Source: CAWIUB01 sp963839995
Lineage (GTDB): Bacteria > Actinomycetota > Actinomycetes > Mycobacteriales > Jatrophihabitantaceae
Reading direction: 5' to 3'
Assembly (NCBI GenBank): GCA_963839995.1
Contig: CAWIXH010000001.1
Span: 310,001 to 374,000 of the forward strand
Length of the DNA stretch: 64,000 nt
Shown: piece after piece, positions 60,637 to 64,000 of the stretch
Layout of the letters: the number at the start of each line of letters is the position of its first letter
How positions within the stretch are numbered: position 1 is the first letter of the stretch
Made by a program: the position numbers and the translations under genes
Notes under the pieces: generated by a model
What the model was told of the DNA's origin: nothing
Databases searched by the model: none
The model's input: only the letters and a program-made list of their open reading frames with translations

Positions 60637-60663
60637 TGGGTGCACGTAATGCAGGGTATCGGG

Positions 60664-61668
60664 CTAGCCGAATTCGTTGAGCTGGTCGGTGATCTGCGGA
60701 CCGCTGGCGTGCCACTGGGTGGAGACCAGAGCGCGCGACTGGCCAGCCAGTTGCCGGAGCACGTCGATCGCATGCTGGTCAAACCCGGCTCCGCCGTAGC
60801 CGAGTGTTACGCGTCCGACATACGCGACGCTTCCCGGGGTGATCTCCCAGGCGACGGCGCCGTTCCCGCCGAGGGCCGGCGAGGCGACCGCGGGTCGGCC
60901 ATGCACCATGCCGGCATCAGTGGGCGACAGGGCGTACAGCTGGTCCTCGAACCCGCCGCCCGCCGTCAGCAGGCCGGTGTAGACGAGCCCGCCGAGGCTG
61001 TCGGCGGGGCTGCCGAATTGGCTTGCGCCATAACGGATCTCGTGGACCGACGCCGCGCGGTACGGGGCCGCAAGAACTACCGAGAATCCCGCGGGCGGGT
61101 GCACCATCGGCCGTCCCTCGACGACGGACGTGGACGTCGCGATGCGGACGAGCTCCGCGTCGGTCAGGTCGCCGCGGATTCGCGCGTGCGCACCGCCGAG
61201 CGGCCAGACCACGCCCGCGGCCACGGCCGATCCGATGAGGCGGCCCACCCGCACCGGGTGAGCCCACGCCGGTGCGGACACCGGATAAGTGATCACGGCA
61301 CCATGCAGGCCCAGCGAGCCATCGTGTCGCCGGACGATCACCGTCCACGGTCCCTGGGCCGCGGTATTGTCCCTGCGCTCGAGCGCCCCACCTGGTGGTA
61401 TCTCGCCGAGCACTACCGCGGCCGTCGCGGCTGGGAAGGACACGTCAGACGGCCCCGGCAGCGCGATCGGGCTTGCCGGCGGGCCCACCGTCGGCAGCGG
61501 TTCGACATTCGGCGACGGCTGGGCGATCTGTGTGGAGTCCGAGCCGCGGGCCGACCGCACCATCGCGTATCCAGCTGCCGCGACGATCGCAAAGCAGATG
61601 GCCAGGACCCTCAACCACCGCAACCGTGCCGAGCGCCGCGGACCGAACTCCAACAGCTCGTCGTCCAC
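60664..61668 (-). CDS. Membrane-anchored extracytoplasmic protein
   Basis: About 334 residues with one N-terminal helix (VLAICFAIVAAAGYAMV, about 20-37), a Pro-rich linker, then a beta-rich domain with GALERRDNTAAQGPWTVIVR, APAWAHPVRVGRLIGSAVAA, and VWPLGGAHARIRGDLTDAEL. No family assigned. GTG 61668 is preferred to the upstream 61707 as it precedes DDELLEFGPRRSARLRW. Probably a signal-anchored envelope protein. Confidence 0.72.
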   Translation of the reverse strand: MDDELLEFGPRRSARLRWLRVLAICFAIVAAAGYAMVRSARGSDSTQIAQPSPNVEPLPTVGPPASPIALPGPSDVSFPAATAAVVLGEIPPGGALERRDNTAAQGPWTVIVRRHDGSLGLHGAVITYPVSAPAWAHPVRVGRLIGSAVAAGVVWPLGGAHARIRGDLTDAELVRIATSTSVVEGRPMVHPPAGFSVVLAAPYRAASVHEIRYGASQFGSPADSLGGLVYTGLLTAGGGFEDQLYALSPTDAGMVHGRPAVASPALGGNGAVAWEITPGSVAYVGRVTLGYGGAGFDQHAIDVLRQLAGQSRALVSTQWHASGPQITDQLNEFG

Positions 61669-61749
61669 GAGTCCATCACAGCACTGTCCAGGCCGTCCCG
61701 CTCGCACAATTCTTTCAGCGAATTTGTTCCTTCAGCGAATTTGCCGAAC

Positions 61750-62262
61750 CTAGGATTTGTACGGCGCCGAACGAGCCCGCAGTTGGGCGAGCAGGCGCAT
61801 CACGGCCTGTTCGGGTGAATCGGCGGTGTCCTGGTCGAGGGGATTCCCTTCCTGGTCGAGGATCGTCCAGCCACGCAGACTTACGACGGGTCGACCGACT
61901 CGGCGGGCCAGTGCGAGTTCGCTCAGCGTGCCCCAACTGCCGCCGATCGCGATGACACCGTCAACGCTGTTGACGACCAGTCCGTTGCGTAGCTGACCGA
62001 GGCCGGTCGGGATGACGACGCTGTTGGACTCCACGGCGGCCACGCGATCGAGGCCGGGGAGCAGGCCAACCGTCCGCCCGCCAGCACGCTGCGCACCCCG
62101 CGCGGCAGCAGCCATGACGCCGCCCAACCCGCCGGTGACGACGATCGTTCGCCGTGCGGCCAGCAGGGCGCCCGTCGCCTCGGCGAGATCGCATTCCTGC
62201 GCGGTGGCCCGGTCGCCGGGGCCGACGACGCCTACGTATCGATCTAGCCCGCCGTCGTCCAC
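61750..62262 (-). CDS. TIGR00725/LOG-like Rossmann protein
   Basis: A 170-residue lysine-decarboxylase-like fold. TIVVTGGLGGVMAAAARGAQ and the signature GGSWGTLSELALARRVGRPV (GGxxGTxxE type) match the TIGR00725 relatives of LOG cytokinin-activating phosphoribohydrolases. The product is probably a nucleotide-binding or phosphoribohydrolase protein. Start GTG 62262. Confidence 0.82.
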   Translation of the reverse strand: MDDGGLDRYVGVVGPGDRATAQECDLAEATGALLAARRTIVVTGGLGGVMAAAARGAQRAGGRTVGLLPGLDRVAAVESNSVVIPTGLGQLRNGLVVNSVDGVIAIGGSWGTLSELALARRVGRPVVSLRGWTILDQEGNPLDQDTADSPEQAVMRLLAQLRARSAPYKS

Positions 62263-62285
62263 CGGTCCATCAGACCACGACCTGC

Positions 62286-63329
62286 CTACGGGGTCGGGCT
62301 CGACGACGTTGGTGTGCTCGAATCGGACGGGCTCGACGTGTCCGATGATGGGACCGGGCTGGACGCAGGCGGCTGGCTCGAGCCGGACGGGCTCGGCGTG
62401 CCAGACGGGGGCGGGCTGGACGACGGCGGCGGGGGGGCCGAGCCGGACCGGTTCGGCGCGCCGGACGGGGCCGGGCTGGCCGGCGGTGCGCTCGAGCCCG
62501 CCGGCGCGCTGGCTGCGAGCGGCGGACTGCCGAGACTGGATCCACCCGAACTGGGCCCGGGTGCGCCGGCGCCGACCGCCACGGGGTCGGGCGCGGGTGC
62601 GCAGACCTGGCACGGGCGCCCGCCGGGTCCGGTGCTCGTCGCCGGCGGCCGCGTCACGGATCCCACCGAGGAGGCCTGGGATGCGCCTGCCGGCGAGGTT
62701 GCCGACGGTCCGAGCGGGACGGCGGCCGGTGCGGTGTCCTGGGGGCTGTGCACACCGAACGCCGCGATCAGGCTGAGCGCGAGGACGACCGCGGCGACCC
62801 CGCCGAGCGCGGCGAGCAGGCCGGGACCGCGGGGGAGGGCGGGAGGGTGTAGATGCGGCGACGCGATGACAGGCGGTTGCGCGCGATCCGGGGCCGGCGC
62901 TTCCGGTGCCCCGTCCGGCACGGGATCCGCCCTCGCGCTGTGCGGCTGCTGAGGGATCGCCCTTGGCGGCCGAGCGGACGCCTGAGCCCGGCGCACGGCC
63001 GCAGCACGGACAAGCTTCTCCGTCTGCCATGCCGCGCGCGTCTTGGGTCTGCGCTGTGCGCCGGGTGGTTCAAGCGGCTCAACCTGCGCGGCACATGCGC
63101 GGGCGGCCCGCGCGACGTTCGGCCGCCTGCGCCCGGCGAGGCCGGTGCGGCCCGCGCCGGGCACCGCGCCGCGGGCCAGGCCGGCGACGTGCCGGGGTGG
63201 CCGAGTCTTGGCAGCCTCGGCTGATCCCCCACTCCGCTTCTTGGGCAAGAGTCCCCCGCTGAGCCGACCGACCGCGGACCGCGACCGACGTCGGGCCAAT
63301 AACCTACCGCGTTGGCACGCAGCGAGCAC
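62286..63329 (-). CDS. Basic/Pro-Ser-rich single-pass membrane protein
   Basis: 347 codons. About 160 basic, Ala/Arg-rich residues precede one helix (LLAALGGVAAVVLALSLIAA), and then a long extracytoplasmic Ser/Pro/Gly-rich tail with repetitive SGSxxPPxSS blocks follows to the C-terminus. There is one CQVC pair. It looks like a low-complexity envelope or anchor protein. Start GTG 63329 is open to doubt, and a later start such as that before PKKRSGGSAE is possible. No family known. Confidence 0.6.
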   Translation of the reverse strand: MLAACQRGRLLARRRSRSAVGRLSGGLLPKKRSGGSAEAAKTRPPRHVAGLARGAVPGAGRTGLAGRRRPNVARAARACAAQVEPLEPPGAQRRPKTRAAWQTEKLVRAAAVRRAQASARPPRAIPQQPHSARADPVPDGAPEAPAPDRAQPPVIASPHLHPPALPRGPGLLAALGGVAAVVLALSLIAAFGVHSPQDTAPAAVPLGPSATSPAGASQASSVGSVTRPPATSTGPGGRPCQVCAPAPDPVAVGAGAPGPSSGGSSLGSPPLAASAPAGSSAPPASPAPSGAPNRSGSAPPPPSSSPPPSGTPSPSGSSQPPASSPVPSSDTSSPSDSSTPTSSSPTP

Positions 63330-64000
63330 TCACCGGTCGCGAGCCGATACCGAATCTTGGCCTGACGTCCTCCCGTCGAGTGCGGCGAGGATTCGTTGCG
63401 CGGCCTGGTCCGGTGTCATCCGTCCGGAGAGGAGCGCGGCCTCGGTCGAGGCGGCCACCTCCCGCACGCCGGGAGCGTCAAGGCGAGCCAGCAGCCGGTC
63501 ACGCACCATCGCTCGCGTCCACTCGACGAGCTGCCGCCGCCGTTTTCGCTCCAGACCGCCATCGGCGGCGAGCTGGTCGCGGTGGCGGATGACGTGCTTC
63601 CACACCTTGTCGAGCCCGGCATTGGTCAGGGCACTGCAGGTGACGACCGGCGTCCGCCATTCGCCCTCGGTGCCCCGCAACAACCGCAGAGCCGACGACA
63701 ATTCCCTTGCGGCGCGGGCCGATTCCGCAACGTGGGGACCATCGGCCTTGTTGACGGCAATCACGTCGACGATCTCCAGGATGCCGCGCTTCATGCCCTG
63801 CAGCTGATCGCCGCTGCGCGCCATGGTGAGGAACACGAAGGTGTCGACCATATCGGCCACCACGAACTCCGACTGGCCGACACCGACCGTCTCGACGAGG
63901 ACGATGTCGTAGCCCGCGGCCTCCATCACGAGCATCGTCTCGCGGGTGGCCGCCGCGACTCCGCCCAGTGTCCCGGACGAAGGCGACGGCCGGACGAACG
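63330..64000 (-). CDS. meaB: MeaB-type GTPase, 5' end outside window
   Basis: The 3' part of a G3E GTPase chaperone for methylmalonyl-CoA mutase: RPSPSSGTLGGVAAATRETM, AGYDIVLVETVGVGQSE (switch and Walker B region), the specificity motif VNKADG, and a C-terminal dimerisation arm (GLERKRRRQLVEWTRAMVRD). The open frame continues past 64000, so the N-terminus with the P-loop is not visible. Methylmalonyl-CoA mutase genes may lie next to it, which fits the propionyl-CoA carboxylase theme of the window. Confidence 0.9.
   Translation of the reverse strand, partial: FVRPSPSSGTLGGVAAATRETMLVMEAAGYDIVLVETVGVGQSEFVVADMVDTFVFLTMARSGDQLQGMKRGILEIVDVIAVNKADGPHVAESARAARELSSALRLLRGTEGEWRTPVVTCSALTNAGLDKVWKHVIRHRDQLAADGGLERKRRRQLVEWTRAMVRDRLLARLDAPGVREVAASTEAALLSGRMTPDQAAQRILAALDGRTSGQDSVSARDR

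Noticed and set aside
61717..61745. Two copies of TTCAGCGAATTTG upstream of the membrane-anchored protein gene
   Set aside because: Only a 13-bp direct repeat 14 bp apart; it could be an operator, but no regulator or symmetry supports that.
1..64000. tRNA, rRNA, riboswitch, phage or origin features
   Set aside because: No cloverleaf, rRNA segment, known riboswitch core, phage structural gene, DnaA-box cluster or integrase was recognised by eye; a covariance-model search could still find a small RNA.

Overview
This window comes from a high-GC actinomycete chromosome. The supporting evidence is frequent GTG starts, GTGA/ATGA gene overlaps, acyl-CoA carboxylases with tiny epsilon subunits, an F420-type LLM oxidoreductase, DUF5313, GtrA beside purK, and the ImuA'/ImuB/DnaE2 mutasome under TCGAAC-N4-GTTCGA LexA boxes. 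A P1B-5 ATPase ending in a hemerythrin domain recalls Acidothermus and its Frankia-side relatives, but I cannot name a genus.

Layout: 1-5.5 kb holds an ABC-2 permease, a scrambled hydrolase/ABC-ATPase remnant, purE, a purK that has lost its ATP-binding region, gtrA and the metal ATPase. 5.6-12.7 kb is accessory DNA: an orphan ParA with a small partner, a decayed vapBC pair, a dead ISKra4-like element inside a secreted-protein gene, and a dead IS21-like element. 12.8-15.1 kb is imuA'-imuB; dnaE2 lies at 25.3 kb with its own LexA box. 15.2-24.6 kb mixes intact housekeeping genes (flavodoxin-like, gnd, LLM oxidoreductase, HIT, galT, a P-loop kinase, a toxin-antitoxin pair, lspA) with genes that have lost central segments. 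29.3-34.2 kb holds a CBS protein, HMG-CoA lyase, a PH-domain protein, birA, accD5 and accE. 34.2-39.4 kb holds an ornithine cyclodeaminase-like gene, nhaA, and a MurG paralogue overlapping a LegB-like sugar dehydratase.

39.4-49.2 kb is a redox and glycan locus. It contains a DUF6529 membrane protein, a Tat-Rieske protein, a GT87 enzyme, a molybdopterin oxidoreductase fused to a cytochrome b-like membrane domain, a small membrane protein, a methyltransferase, two glycosyltransferases, a two-component system, a zinc-knuckle NAD epimerase and an MTA/purine phosphorylase. It is the best candidate for an undescribed system. 49.2-57.2 kb is acyl-CoA metabolism: two acyl-CoA dehydrogenases, maf, a second carboxylase beta/epsilon pair, a MerR regulator with a visible operator, and the biotinylated alpha subunit. 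57.2-64 kb holds DUF5313, an LpdA-like flavoprotein, a gamma-glutamylcyclotransferase, an M20 amidohydrolase, envelope proteins, a LOG-like protein and the 3' part of meaB.

The order purE-purK-gtrA ... PH-birA-accD5-accE ... maf ... accA ... lpdA-GGCT-amidohydrolase is, as I recall it, that of Mycobacterium tuberculosis Rv3275c-Rv3305c, here broken open by accessory blocks. Many loci carry frameshifts or internal deletions. They may reflect real decay or assembly error, and this is flagged where it applies.
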